Shown piece by piece: positions 31,914 through 40,210 of a stretch of DNA of 45,088 nucleotides. Location of the stretch: NCBI GenBank assembly GCA_009694375.1, contig SHVB01000019.1, positions 1-45,088 of the forward strand, read 5' to 3'. The notes under the pieces are model-generated. The model did not search any database. It had not been told where the DNA came from and worked only from the letters and a program-made list of their open reading frames with translations. This DNA comes from Acidimicrobiia bacterium. Lineage in GTDB: Bacteria > Actinomycetota > Acidimicrobiia > Acidimicrobiales > VFJN01. The stretch's first letter is position 1. Each line of letters starts with the position of its first letter. A program made the position numbers and the translations under genes.

Positions 31914-32886
31914 GGTGGAGGACCTCCGGGTTCACGAGGTTAGACGGGGCTTCGCCGCGCAACACGGCCACCAGGCCATCGGCGATCATGGTCGTGTGGT
32001 TCGTCTCGGTGTTGTAGGTGGCCCCGCCGATGTGGGGCGTGAGCAGCACGTTGTCCATCGTCATCAACGGATGGGTGGCGGCGAGGTGTTCGCCATCGAA
32101 ATGGTCGAGGGCGGCGGCGGCGAGATGGCCGGAGAGTAGAGCGGCGGTGAGGGCATCAAGATCATGGAGGCCAGCGCGGGCCGAGTTTACGTACACCGCC
32201 CCTGGTCGCATACGGGCGATCTGCTCGGCGGAGATGAGCCCCACCGTGTCGGGAGTGACGGCCGCGTGCATGGATACGACGTCGGCTTCGGCCAGAAGGT
32301 CCTCGAGGGTGTGGGACGCATCGGTCGCAAACGGATCGGCGGTGATGACCACCATGCCGAGGCCTTCCAGGCGCCAACGGGTGGCTCGTCCTACCGCGCC
32401 CAGGCCCACCAGCCCGGCGGTCCGGCCCGCTAACTGCCAGGCCCGGAACCGTTGGTAGGGGATGGTCCCATCGCGGTACACCTCGCCGGTCCGCACGTCG
32501 TGGTCGGCGGCCACCAGGCCTCGGGTGACCGCCAGCAATAGCCCCACGGTGAGTTCCGCCACGGCGTCGGCGTTGCGGCCCGGAGCCCGCAGCACCGGGA
32601 TGTGTTTCGCGGTAGCCCCGGCCACATCCACGTTGGTGGGATCACCGCGGGTAACCCCGATGGCTTCGAGGGGTAGGTCGAGCACCGGGCCCTGGCACTG
32701 GTCGGCCTCGCAGATCACCACGCTCGCTCCCACCGCCGCGGCGCGCTCGGCGAACTGTTCGGCGTTGTAGATGCGCAACGGACGCTGCTCGATCCACGGG
32801 TCGAGGATCACCTCACCGAGGCCCCGCAAGGTGTCGAGCCCCGGGCCCCGCAGCGGGGCAGTGGAGAGAATCACGCGCGAACTCAC
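31906..32886 (-). CDS. D-2-hydroxyacid dehydrogenase
   Basis: A 326-residue D-isomer-specific 2-hydroxyacid dehydrogenase. NAD-binding motif GLVGLGAVGRATRW, substrate Arg in VNSARAG and catalytic His in LTPHIGGAT; the Glu region reads ALDHFDGEH. It oxidises D-2-hydroxy acids or reduces 2-keto acids. The GTG at 32886 overlaps the MaoC stop by GTGA, and the longer reading upstream is in an unrelated frame. It overlaps the aldolase by eight bases. Together with the aldolase it may process a short hydroxy-acid fragment released by the pathway. Confidence 0.9.
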   Translation of the reverse strand: MSSRVILSTAPLRGPGLDTLRGLGEVILDPWIEQRPLRIYNAEQFAERAAAVGASVVICEADQCQGPVLDLPLEAIGVTRGDPTNVDVAGATAKHIPVLRAPGRNADAVAELTVGLLLAVTRGLVAADHDVRTGEVYRDGTIPYQRFRAWQLAGRTAGLVGLGAVGRATRWRLEGLGMVVITADPFATDASHTLEDLLAEADVVSMHAAVTPDTVGLISAEQIARMRPGAVYVNSARAGLHDLDALTAALLSGHLAAAALDHFDGEHLAATHPLMTMDNVLLTPHIGGATYNTETNHTTMIADGLVAVLRGEAPSNLVNPEVLHRG

Positions 32887-34073
32887 GGCGTGGCCTCGGA
32901 GGGGAGTTCGACGTCGACGGTGGCCTTGGCCATCACCGTGTGGTCCTGGTTCCTGAGTTCGACCTTCACCACCGCGAGGTGGCGTCGCCGGCGCTCCACG
33001 CGCTTGTCCACCACCTCGCCGGCGAAGAAGGTGGCATCCCCGGTGAAGGCCGGGTGGCGGTACTGCGCCGAGGAGTGCGTCACCGCGCCCCACTCACCGG
33101 CCCAGGCCGCCACGTAGTCGATGATCCACGCCCCCATCGAGGCGCCGTAGCCGTAGCCCCTGGGCATCCCCACGTGCTGGGCCCAGCGGGGCTGCAGGTG
33201 GCCGCGCGACGGGCCGTAGTAGGCGCCATCGGTGAGTTCGGGGTTCACCCGCTCCATGCGGCGATCACCCTCGAAGCCGGCCATCTCCTTCGTGTAGCCG
33301 AGCGCCTCCGCCCGCACCGTGGTGGGGCCTTTGGCGGTAGCGCCCCAGGTGGTCATGGGGAACGCCCGCCACTCGGTGGTGAAAGTGGCGAGGCTGTGTG
33401 GCCCGATGACGTTGCTGGCGAGGGCATCGCCAATCTGCACGCTTTCGAAGGGGCGCGGTTGGTGCTGCAGTTGTTGGATCTGGTCGATGAAGGGAAGTTT
33501 CTGTTGCTCCAGGTCGGCGAGAGCGTCATCGGTCCATTCCGGCTCGGTGGGCTCGGAGAACAACTTCTTCTCCTTGGCCTCGCGCACCTGGTAGCGGATG
33601 GCGGTGGATCGTTGCTGGGCCACCCGTTCGCCGCGTTGGTTGATGTAGAGCGTGTCGCCGCGCTGGAAACAGGTTGGTCCGGCGAAACTCGTGTCGGTGA
33701 CCCGGTAGTCGTAGGGCATCCGATGGCACACCATCCGGTCGCCGGGGCGCACCCGGGGCCCGAAGAACCACCAGTCGTCGCCGCCGAAGATCAGATGCGA
33801 ATTCGGGATCAAACCCACCTGGGCCGGAGAGCAGCCGTGACTGGTGTCGCAGGCCACGGTGAAGGACTGGGGCGCCACGATGGAATTGAAGCGGCTGGCC
33901 GCCGCCCAGCGCTCGTCGTAGTGCAGCGGGTTCGGATAGTGCATGGCCTGCACCCAGCGACGGATGTCGTTGGTGGCCACGGGTTCTTTGAGCTCGCCGG
34001 GTTCCATGGGTACGCCCATGTACTGGTCGAGGTCGGACACATCCAGGGTGGGGGAATCTTCAGCGCGGCTCAT
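32883..34073 (-). CDS. Double-hotdog MaoC-like dehydratase
   Basis: A 396-residue protein with two MaoC-type hotdog halves. The N-terminal half has AMHYPNPLHYDERWA (about 43-57), close to the hydratase NPxHxD motif, and IVAPQSF. The C-terminal half has VNPELTDGAYYGPSRG and SAQYRHPAFTGDA. Such proteins hydrate enoyl-CoA or dehydrate hydroxyacyl-CoA; heterodimeric and single-chain forms act in steroid and fatty-acid degradation in actinobacteria. The ATG at 34073 overlaps the ligase stop by ATGA. It follows an acyl-CoA dehydrogenase pair and a ligase, giving the order expected for acid activation, dehydrogenation and hydration. Confidence 0.88.
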   Translation of the reverse strand: MSRAEDSPTLDVSDLDQYMGVPMEPGELKEPVATNDIRRWVQAMHYPNPLHYDERWAAASRFNSIVAPQSFTVACDTSHGCSPAQVGLIPNSHLIFGGDDWWFFGPRVRPGDRMVCHRMPYDYRVTDTSFAGPTCFQRGDTLYINQRGERVAQQRSTAIRYQVREAKEKKLFSEPTEPEWTDDALADLEQQKLPFIDQIQQLQHQPRPFESVQIGDALASNVIGPHSLATFTTEWRAFPMTTWGATAKGPTTVRAEALGYTKEMAGFEGDRRMERVNPELTDGAYYGPSRGHLQPRWAQHVGMPRGYGYGASMGAWIIDYVAAWAGEWGAVTHSSAQYRHPAFTGDATFFAGEVVDKRVERRRRHLAVVKVELRNQDHTVMAKATVDVELPSEATP

Positions 34074-35704
34074 GGGGCTCCGGGGGTGGTGGGGATAGGA
34101 TCGATAACGAGGCGGTGCTGCACGAGGGCGAGAAGGGCGTCGTCGCGCACCTTGGTGGCACTGGCGGTCATGGGGATCTCGCCATCGGCGAAGAACAGGA
34201 CGTGCCGGGGCAGTTTGTAGGCCGCCACCCGGTCTTTGAGAAAGGCCCGGATGTCCTCGGCGCTGGCCTGGGCGCCGTCCTTCAGGGTGATGCAGGCCAC
34301 CACCACTTGGTCCAAACGGGGGTCCGGTATCCCCACGATGCGGCTCAATTTCACCGCCGGCATCGCCCGTAGCTGCACCTCGATCTCGGCGGGAGACACG
34401 TTGGCCCCGCCCGTTTTGATCATCTCGGTGCGCCGACCGGAGAAGTGCACGTACCCCTCGGCGTCCACGTGACCGGCGTCGCCGGTGTGGAAGAACCCGT
34501 CGGCGTCCAGGCTGGCCCCGTCGGCTTCGCCGAGATAGCGCAGCAAAAGGGTGGGACCGGCGACCGCGAACTCGCCTTCTTCGTCCACGCCGAGCACCCG
34601 AGCGGAATCAGGGTCCACGATGCGCAGGCGGTTCCCGGGGAGAAGCCGACCCATGCTCTGCTTGGTTAGGGGGCGCGGCGTGGTGCACCAGTGGCTCACG
34701 AAGAACGCGCAGGTCTCGGACAGTCCGTAGCCCACCGGCATCATCCAGGTGGGGTCGCCGGTGACGCGGGGATGGTGGGCGAAGGCGCTCTTGCCGAATA
34801 CGCAGGTGAGCGACGACAGGTCGGTGGTGGCCCACGCCGGATGCTCCGCCAAGGCGGCGGTCTGGTGGGGGAGCGAGTAGGGCTCGGTCACCCGCTCTCG
34901 TTCCATCAGGGCCAGCGCGGCGCCGGGTTCGAAGGTCTCTTGCATCACCCAGCACCCGCCGGCGGCGAGGGTGGAGCCCATGGCGGTGTTGAAACCGGCG
35001 GTCCAAAACAGCGGGAGGGCTGTCCACATCCGCGTGGCCGGGTGACGACCAAAGATTTGCGCCTGCACCCAGAACTGCAGGGTGGGGGCCCGGTGGGCGT
35101 GCAGCATCCCCTTGGGGACGCTGGTGGTCCCGGAACTGAAGATCACCACGGCAGGATCGTCGGGGGTCACCGCCTCGGCCGCCGCCGCCGGATCGGGCGG
35201 GGCGGTCAGAAAGCCATCCCAGGACGGGGTGCCCACCACCGCCACCGTGGTGAGGTCGGGGAGTTGGGCCCGGAGCGCGTCGAGGTCGTCACCGAAGCGC
35301 CGCTGCAGTAGGCGGTCCTGGGTGAGCACCACCCGTACCTGCGCCCGGCGAAGCATGAGAGCCAACTCACTTCGGGGAGCGAAGGTAGACAACGGCGCCG
35401 CGATCGCCCCGGCGAGGGCGGCCCCGAAGATCCCCGCCACCGCCTCGGGGCGGTTGCCCATCAAGATGCCCACCGCGTCGCCCCGTTTCACCCCGGCGGC
35501 CCGCAGGCCCTGGGCCACGCGGTGGGCCTGACGACCCAACTCGGCGTAGGTCCACCGGAGGGTGGCGCCGTTGCGCATCGGATCGTCGAACACGAGGGCC
35601 TCGTGGGGGGCGAAGCGGAGGGTGACCTCCTCTAGGAACCCCCCGAGGGTGAGGGCACCGATCCCGGGGAACTCGGCGAGCGGGGGTCCCTCGAAGGTGG
35701 TCAC
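34070..35704 (-). CDS. Acyl-CoA synthetase (AMP-dependent)
   Basis: A 544-residue ANL-family acyl-CoA ligase. P-loop FSSGTTSVPKG (about 189-199), GYGLSETC, the hinge YVHFSGRRTEMIKTGGANVS, and a C-terminal Lys in ASATKV for adenylation. It would activate a carboxylic acid to its CoA ester with ATP. GTG at 35704 overlaps the acyl-CoA dehydrogenase stop by GTGA. This is one of two ligases, the other at 37872. Acid specificity cannot be read from the sequence. Confidence 0.93.
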   Translation of the reverse strand: MTTFEGPPLAEFPGIGALTLGGFLEEVTLRFAPHEALVFDDPMRNGATLRWTYAELGRQAHRVAQGLRAAGVKRGDAVGILMGNRPEAVAGIFGAALAGAIAAPLSTFAPRSELALMLRRAQVRVVLTQDRLLQRRFGDDLDALRAQLPDLTTVAVVGTPSWDGFLTAPPDPAAAAEAVTPDDPAVVIFSSGTTSVPKGMLHAHRAPTLQFWVQAQIFGRHPATRMWTALPLFWTAGFNTAMGSTLAAGGCWVMQETFEPGAALALMERERVTEPYSLPHQTAALAEHPAWATTDLSSLTCVFGKSAFAHHPRVTGDPTWMMPVGYGLSETCAFFVSHWCTTPRPLTKQSMGRLLPGNRLRIVDPDSARVLGVDEEGEFAVAGPTLLLRYLGEADGASLDADGFFHTGDAGHVDAEGYVHFSGRRTEMIKTGGANVSPAEIEVQLRAMPAVKLSRIVGIPDPRLDQVVVACITLKDGAQASAEDIRAFLKDRVAAYKLPRHVLFFADGEIPMTASATKVRDDALLALVQHRLVIDPIPTTPGAP

Positions 35705-36666
35705 CGCGGCGCCGTACCCTGGGGAAAGAGGCCCTCGAAGCCGTGGCGGGCGATGGCCTCGGCGAGGGCCGCCGTGGTGCGCTCGGCGCCCCAGGGTAAG
35801 CGCAGGGCGGGTTGTACGAGGCGGATCAGCACACAAATGTCGTACTCGTCGCACACTCCGGCGGCGCCGTGGAGTTGTTGCGTGGTGCGGAGCACCGTGC
35901 GGGCTACGTCGATGGCGTGCAGGCGCAGGGCAAGGGCGTCGGTCAGCGCGTCGTCGGGGGCGGCGGTCAAGCGCCACAGCGTGAAGCAGGCCAACTCCCG
36001 CAGCCCCGCCACCGCCACGGAACAGTCCGCCAGTTGGAACTGCACTGATTGGAACGCCGCAATGGGTTTGCCAAACTGCACCCGGCCCTGCACGTGTTCC
36101 ACCGCCAACTCCAGCGCCCGGCCGGTGGTGCCCAGGATGTGCCAGGCGGTGAGCGTGAGGTGGATGGCGAGATCGGGGTGAGGGGTGGCGTCGAGGTGGC
36201 GGGGGTCGCCGGTCGGGCGGTCGAGCGCGTGGAGGTCGGTGACAAACGGCCCGAGGCGACTGCCGAGGGGGGCGGCGTTAGCGGCGGCGATGGTGTCGCC
36301 GCCGGTGAGCGAAGCCACCCGCCACTGCGGGAATAAGTCGCCGTGGTCGACCCGCCAGATGCCCTCGGGCACCACGGCGAAGGGGCGCTGTTGACGATCG
36401 CGCAGCAGGGTGCCCACCAGCGGGAACGGCAGGGCCACTGTGCCGGCGGTTTCGCACAGGGCCGCCGCGGCCGCCAGGGAGTCGGGGTTGGCGCGCGGGT
36501 CGAGGTCCTCGGCTCCGATGGCGGCGAGGGCGGCCGTCACCTCGCCTTCACGACGGGCCGGTTCTTCCTCGGCTCGGCGGGCGGCATCCACCCCGCCGAG
36601 GGCGGCGAAGGATTTGGCCGCGGTGGCGGCGAACTCGATCGCTTCGGTAGGCAGGACCGGGTTCAT
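35701..36666 (-). CDS. Acyl-CoA dehydrogenase, short subunit-like
   Basis: A 321-residue acyl-CoA dehydrogenase-fold protein shorter than the usual 380. The C-terminal half carries GRVQFGKPIAAFQSVQFQLAD and QQLHGAAGVCDEYD, typical of the family; the N-terminal half is reduced and lacks a clear WCxxxSEPxAGSD motif. The next gene is a full acyl-CoA dehydrogenase, coupled by ATGA at 36663-36666. In actinobacterial sterol degradation such pairs form alpha2beta2 heterotetramers that share FAD sites, and this pair is probably of that type. It needs its partner to be active (inference). Confidence 0.88.
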   Translation of the reverse strand: MNPVLPTEAIEFAATAAKSFAALGGVDAARRAEEEPARREGEVTAALAAIGAEDLDPRANPDSLAAAAALCETAGTVALPFPLVGTLLRDRQQRPFAVVPEGIWRVDHGDLFPQWRVASLTGGDTIAAANAAPLGSRLGPFVTDLHALDRPTGDPRHLDATPHPDLAIHLTLTAWHILGTTGRALELAVEHVQGRVQFGKPIAAFQSVQFQLADCSVAVAGLRELACFTLWRLTAAPDDALTDALALRLHAIDVARTVLRTTQQLHGAAGVCDEYDICVLIRLVQPALRLPWGAERTTAALAEAIARHGFEGLFPQGTAPR

Positions 36667-37811
36667 GCCCGCGGTCCCAGCAGGGCCTTGGCCACGATCA
36701 TGCGCTGCACTTCGATGGTGCCCGACGCCACGGTGGCGGCCTGGGCGTAGCGCCAGTGGTCCTCGATGGCGCCGTGCAACGGGGCGGTCGGTCCTGCTTC
36801 CAGGGCTCGTTCCTCCACGGCCTGGCAGAGCACTTCGGCCACCGCCTGGTCGCATTGGGTAACGGCAATGCGGGCGGAGGACGCCAGGACGTCGGGAACC
36901 TCGCCGGTGGCCTGGGCATGCACCGTGCGGTAGGCGAGTAGTCGAGCCACCCGTACCTGCACCAGGGCCTTGGCCCACTGTCCCTGCAGCGACGCTGGCA
37001 GGTCGTCCCAATGGGGGGCGAGAGCCGCGCCGAGGGCCGAGAGGAGTCGTTCGCAACGGGCGTAACGGGCGATGCCCACGCGTTCGTGGGCGAGGGCCCG
37101 GCGGATCACGGCCCAGCCCTCGCCCACGCCCCCCAGCACCGCGTCGGGTCCGACCGCCACGTTGTCGAAGAACACCTCATTGAGATGGTGATAACCCAGC
37201 ATCGAACGAATCGGCCGCACGGTGATGCCCGGTGCATCCATCGGGAGAAGGAACATCGTGATGCCCTCGTGACGCTCCCCAGACCCCACCCGCGCCGCCA
37301 GTACGCACCATTGCGCCATCCCGGCGTAGGACGTCCAGATTTTTTGTCCGCTGATGCGGTAGCCGTCGCCGTCGACACTGGCCCGGGTGGTGAGCGAGGC
37401 CAGGTCTGACCCGGCGTCGGGTTCGCTGAACCCCTGGCACCAGATCACCGTCCCGGCCGCGATGGCGGAGAGGTGCTGCTGCTTTTGGGCTTCGGTGCCG
37501 TAGGCCATGATGGCCGGGCCCACCCAGTTGAGGCCCATGTACTGCGCGCCACGCGGTTCGTGGTGGGCCCACATCTCCTCTCGCACCACCGTCTGGTCCC
37601 ACATCGACCCTCCTCCGCCGCCGTAGTGGGTAGGCCAGGCAATGGTGAGGAGGCCTTCCCGGGCGAGCCGTTGGCAGAACTGTTGGGCCACCTCGAGATC
37701 GGCGGGGTCGTTCGTGAAGGCCCCGAGATAGTCCTCGGGGATGGCCTCAGCGATCAGGGCGCGCAGTCTGGTCCGCAGGGCGGCCGCCTGCTCGCCAAGA
37801 TCGAAGTCCAT
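36663..37811 (-). CDS. Acyl-CoA dehydrogenase, full-length subunit
   Basis: A 382-residue acyl-CoA dehydrogenase with WCQGFSEPDAGSDLASL (FAD and acyl binding), KIWTSYAGMAQW, a GYHHLNEVFFDNV strand and the C-terminal ASGTIEVQRMIVAKALLG. It introduces a C2-C3 double bond in acyl-CoA, passing electrons to ETF. The start is ATG at 37811, with GAGGAG eleven to six bases upstream; a GTG two codons earlier overlaps that site. It is the first gene of the ten-gene operon and lies 26 bp from the dyad at 37838-37867. Confidence 0.93.
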   Translation of the reverse strand: MDFDLGEQAAALRTRLRALIAEAIPEDYLGAFTNDPADLEVAQQFCQRLAREGLLTIAWPTHYGGGGGSMWDQTVVREEMWAHHEPRGAQYMGLNWVGPAIMAYGTEAQKQQHLSAIAAGTVIWCQGFSEPDAGSDLASLTTRASVDGDGYRISGQKIWTSYAGMAQWCVLAARVGSGERHEGITMFLLPMDAPGITVRPIRSMLGYHHLNEVFFDNVAVGPDAVLGGVGEGWAVIRRALAHERVGIARYARCERLLSALGAALAPHWDDLPASLQGQWAKALVQVRVARLLAYRTVHAQATGEVPDVLASSARIAVTQCDQAVAEVLCQAVEERALEAGPTAPLHGAIEDHWRYAQAATVASGTIEVQRMIVAKALLGPRA

Positions 37812-37837
37812 GCGCACTCCTCGTCCACAAAGGTGAC

Positions 37838-37867
37838 ACGAACGTTAGTCCGAGGACTACCGTTCGT
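37838..37867. promoter_or_regulatory. 30-bp dyad operator between divergent operons
   Basis: ACGAACGTTAGTCC, two bases, GGACTACCGTTCGT: arms of 14 bp that match at 13 positions. It sits between the ATG at 37811 (minus) and 37872 (plus). TAACGT on the minus strand and TACCGT on the plus strand, inside the two arms, may serve as -10 boxes, so a bound dimer would block both promoters. Shape fits a TetR-family operator. The core CGAACG differs from the motif at sites 1-4. Confidence 0.6.
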
Positions 37868-37871
37868 TTCC

Positions 37872-39353
37872 ATGAGGTCCGTTCCGGCTTCGGTGGCCCG
37901 TGTTCTCGATGCAGCACTGGCCGCCGATCCGGATCGTGAGGCGCTCGTCACCCGCACTCGACGCCTGTCCTATGCCGAGTTGGATCGGGAGGCCAACCGG
38001 GCGGCCCACGCGCTCGCCGAGATGGGGATCGGCCCCGGCGACCGCGTGGCGGCGTCGCTGCCCAACGAGGCTGATGTGGTGATCGCCTTCCACGGCGCCA
38101 TGCGCCTCGGGGCGGTGTGGGTGGGGGTGAACCGGGCCCTGGCCCCGCCCGAGAAGCGGTTTCTCCTCACCGACTCGGGGGCATCGTGGCTGCTGTGCGA
38201 CGACGAACTCCCGGCGATGGGGGTGCCGGTACTCGGCCTGTCGGGGTGGCGAGAGGCCTGCGCGGCGGGCGATCCGAGGCCGGTGGACCGGTCGCCGGAT
38301 CCTTTTGCCCCCGCCGGCATCGCCTACACCAGCGGCACCACTGGTCATCCCAAAGGAGCGGTGCACAGCCAGCACAACCTGCTGGTGCCGGGCGCGGTGC
38401 TGGTGGAAACCCGGGGGTACGGCCCCGAATTGCGCAAGGGCGACTGCTTCCCGTTCACCGTCCTCAACATGGCCGTGCTCACCACCTTGCTCGTCTCGCA
38501 GGCCGGTGGCTGTTCGATCGTGATGGACCGCATCGATGCGGAGGGCGTGGCCGATTGGATCCGCACTGAGCGGGTCACCACCTGGAATGGGCCGCCGGCG
38601 CTACTGCACAGCCTGGCCACCGAATCCTCGGTGGCCCCCAGCGACCTCGCGACTTTGCGCGAGGTGTGGACGGGCGGGGCCGACTGCCCCGAAGCCATCC
38701 GGCAGGCGTTCGAGGCGAAGTTTTCCCGGCCGGTGCTGGCCACCTACGGCCTCACGGAGGCCCCCACCGTGGTGAGCATCGACGCACCCGACGGGCCGCA
38801 TCGGTCGGGCGCATCGGGCTGCCCGCTGCCGCATGTGCGCGTGCGTATCGCAGCCCCCGACGGGGCCACGGTGCCCCCCGGTGAGACCGGCGAGATCTGT
38901 GTGGCCCCCGCCGATGACCGGTATCGCCTCATGCTGGGCTACTGGGACCACCCCGAGGCCACCGCCGCCGCGCTGGCCGGGGGGGAGTTGCATACCGGCG
39001 ACCTCGGGTTCCTCGACCACCGCGGCTACCTGCATGTCCGCGACCGCCAGAGCCTGGTGATCATTCGTGGCGGAGCCAACGTGTACCCCGCCGAGGTGGA
39101 GCGCGTGCTGCACGAACTCCCCGAGGTGGGTGCCTGTGCGGTGATCGGCGTCCCCGACGAGCGATTGGGGGAACGCGTGCTGGCCCTCGTGGAGCCTGCC
39201 GTCGGGGCGGTGTTCGGCCAAGCCGCCGCCCGTGAGCACTGCCTCGCCAACCTGGCCCGCTACAAGATTCCCGAGCGCTTCGTGGTGGTCGAGGCCCTCC
39301 CGCGCAACGCCATGGGAAAGATCATCCGGGCCGACCTGGCGGGTTTGGTCTGA
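37872..39353 (+). CDS. Acyl-CoA synthetase (AMP-dependent), second ligase
   Basis: A 493-residue ANL-family ligase: P-loop YTSGTTGHPKG (152-162), TYGLTEAPT, the motif TGDLGFLDHRGYLHVRDR, and the C-terminal Lys in RNAMGKI. It is shorter and quite different from the ligase at 34070, so it likely activates a different acid. The ATG at 37872 comes five bases after the 30-bp dyad and has no ribosome binding site; a leaderless start from TACCGT (37858-37863) is plausible. Divergent from the ten-gene operon, convergent with the SDR ending at 39384. Confidence 0.93.
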   Translation: MRSVPASVARVLDAALAADPDREALVTRTRRLSYAELDREANRAAHALAEMGIGPGDRVAASLPNEADVVIAFHGAMRLGAVWVGVNRALAPPEKRFLLTDSGASWLLCDDELPAMGVPVLGLSGWREACAAGDPRPVDRSPDPFAPAGIAYTSGTTGHPKGAVHSQHNLLVPGAVLVETRGYGPELRKGDCFPFTVLNMAVLTTLLVSQAGGCSIVMDRIDAEGVADWIRTERVTTWNGPPALLHSLATESSVAPSDLATLREVWTGGADCPEAIRQAFEAKFSRPVLATYGLTEAPTVVSIDAPDGPHRSGASGCPLPHVRVRIAAPDGATVPPGETGEICVAPADDRYRLMLGYWDHPEATAAALAGGELHTGDLGFLDHRGYLHVRDRQSLVIIRGGANVYPAEVERVLHELPEVGACAVIGVPDERLGERVLALVEPAVGAVFGQAAAREHCLANLARYKIPERFVVVEALPRNAMGKIIRADLAGLV

Positions 39354-39383
39354 AGCGCGGCGGGCGCGGTAACCCTCACCGGG

Positions 39384-40166
39384 CTAGATCGAGTGGAGGG
39401 TGCCGCCGTCCACTTCGAGGGTGGCGCCGGTGATCCAGCGGGCCTGGTCCGAGGCCAAGAACACGACGGCGCTCGCGATCTCCTCGGGTGTGCCGAAGCG
39501 ACCCGTGGCGATGTCGTGCTTGGCCAGCATGCGTTCCATGATCTCGGAGGCGGATCGGTTGGTGCGGGCGGCGGTGGCGGCGGCGTTGGCTTCCACCAAT
39601 TCGGTGATGGTCACCCCGGGGATGACACAACTGCTCAGCACCCCCTCGGCGGCGAAGGCGCGGGAGAGAGAGGTGGACAGGTTCAACAGGGCGGCTTTGG
39701 CGGCGGCGTAGGGCGCAAACAGCGGGTCGGGTTCGCGACCGCTGATGGAGGCCACGTGGACGAGTCGGCCCCACCCGGCGGCCTGCATCACCGGTACCGC
39801 CGCCACCGACAGCCGGGCAGCGGCGAGGAAGTTCAACTCCAGGCCCTCCTGCCAGTCCTGCGCGGTGAGGTTGGCGAGCGGCTTGGCGGTGGCGCCTCCG
39901 GCGTTGTTCACCACGATGTCCACTCGGCCGAAGCGGCGTTGACATTCCGTCACGATCTCCTCGGCGGCGTGGGGGTTGGTCACATCGACGGGCCAGGCGG
40001 CCCCGGCGCCGTCGAGCTCCGCCACCACCGCGGCGAGCGCGTCGGCATCTCGGGCGCACAGGAGTACCCGAGCGCCCTCCGCCGCGAGGGCCCGTGCCAC
40101 CTGCCGGCCGATGCCTCGGCTGGCGCCGGTCACGATCGCGGCGCGGTCACGCAGGCCCAGGTCCAC
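39384..40166 (-). CDS. Classical SDR oxidoreductase
   Basis: A 260-residue classical SDR: TGASRGIG (dinucleotide loop), VNNAGG, an active site ASISGREPDPLFAPYAAAK with Ser, Tyr and Lys, and the C-terminal LEVDGG. I chose the GTG at 40166 because MDLGLRDRAAIV-like N termini are usual and TACCGT lies six bases upstream, suggesting a leaderless message; an in-frame ATG at 40205 gives 13 more residues but would overlap the divergent monooxygenase start. Probably reduces or oxidises the ketone handled by the neighbouring BVMO. Confidence 0.9.
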   Translation of the reverse strand: MDLGLRDRAAIVTGASRGIGRQVARALAAEGARVLLCARDADALAAVVAELDGAGAAWPVDVTNPHAAEEIVTECQRRFGRVDIVVNNAGGATAKPLANLTAQDWQEGLELNFLAAARLSVAAVPVMQAAGWGRLVHVASISGREPDPLFAPYAAAKAALLNLSTSLSRAFAAEGVLSSCVIPGVTITELVEANAAATAARTNRSASEIMERMLAKHDIATGRFGTPEEIASAVVFLASDQARWITGATLEVDGGTLHSI

Positions 40167-40172
40167 GACCGC

Positions 40173-40210
40173 ACGGTAGTGGAGGATGGCTAATCTGACA
40201 CTCATGTCAG
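40173..40210. promoter_or_regulatory. Divergent leaderless promoter pair with palindrome
   Basis: TACCGT on the minus strand (40178-40173) is six bases from the SDR GTG at 40166. TAATCT on the plus strand (40191-40196) is seven bases from the BVMO ATG at 40204. An inverted repeat CTGACA-ctca-TGTCAG (40195-40210) covers the BVMO start and could be a repressor site. No ribosome binding site is visible for either gene. Confidence 0.45.

Noticed and set aside
39354-39383. Terminator between the convergent ligase and SDR genes
   Set aside because: No stem-loop with a T-run could be seen in this 30-base gap.
40186-40206. ATG at 40186 as BVMO start
   Set aside because: It lies upstream of the likely -10 box and adds only MANLTL; the ATG at 40204 fits the leaderless spacing better.
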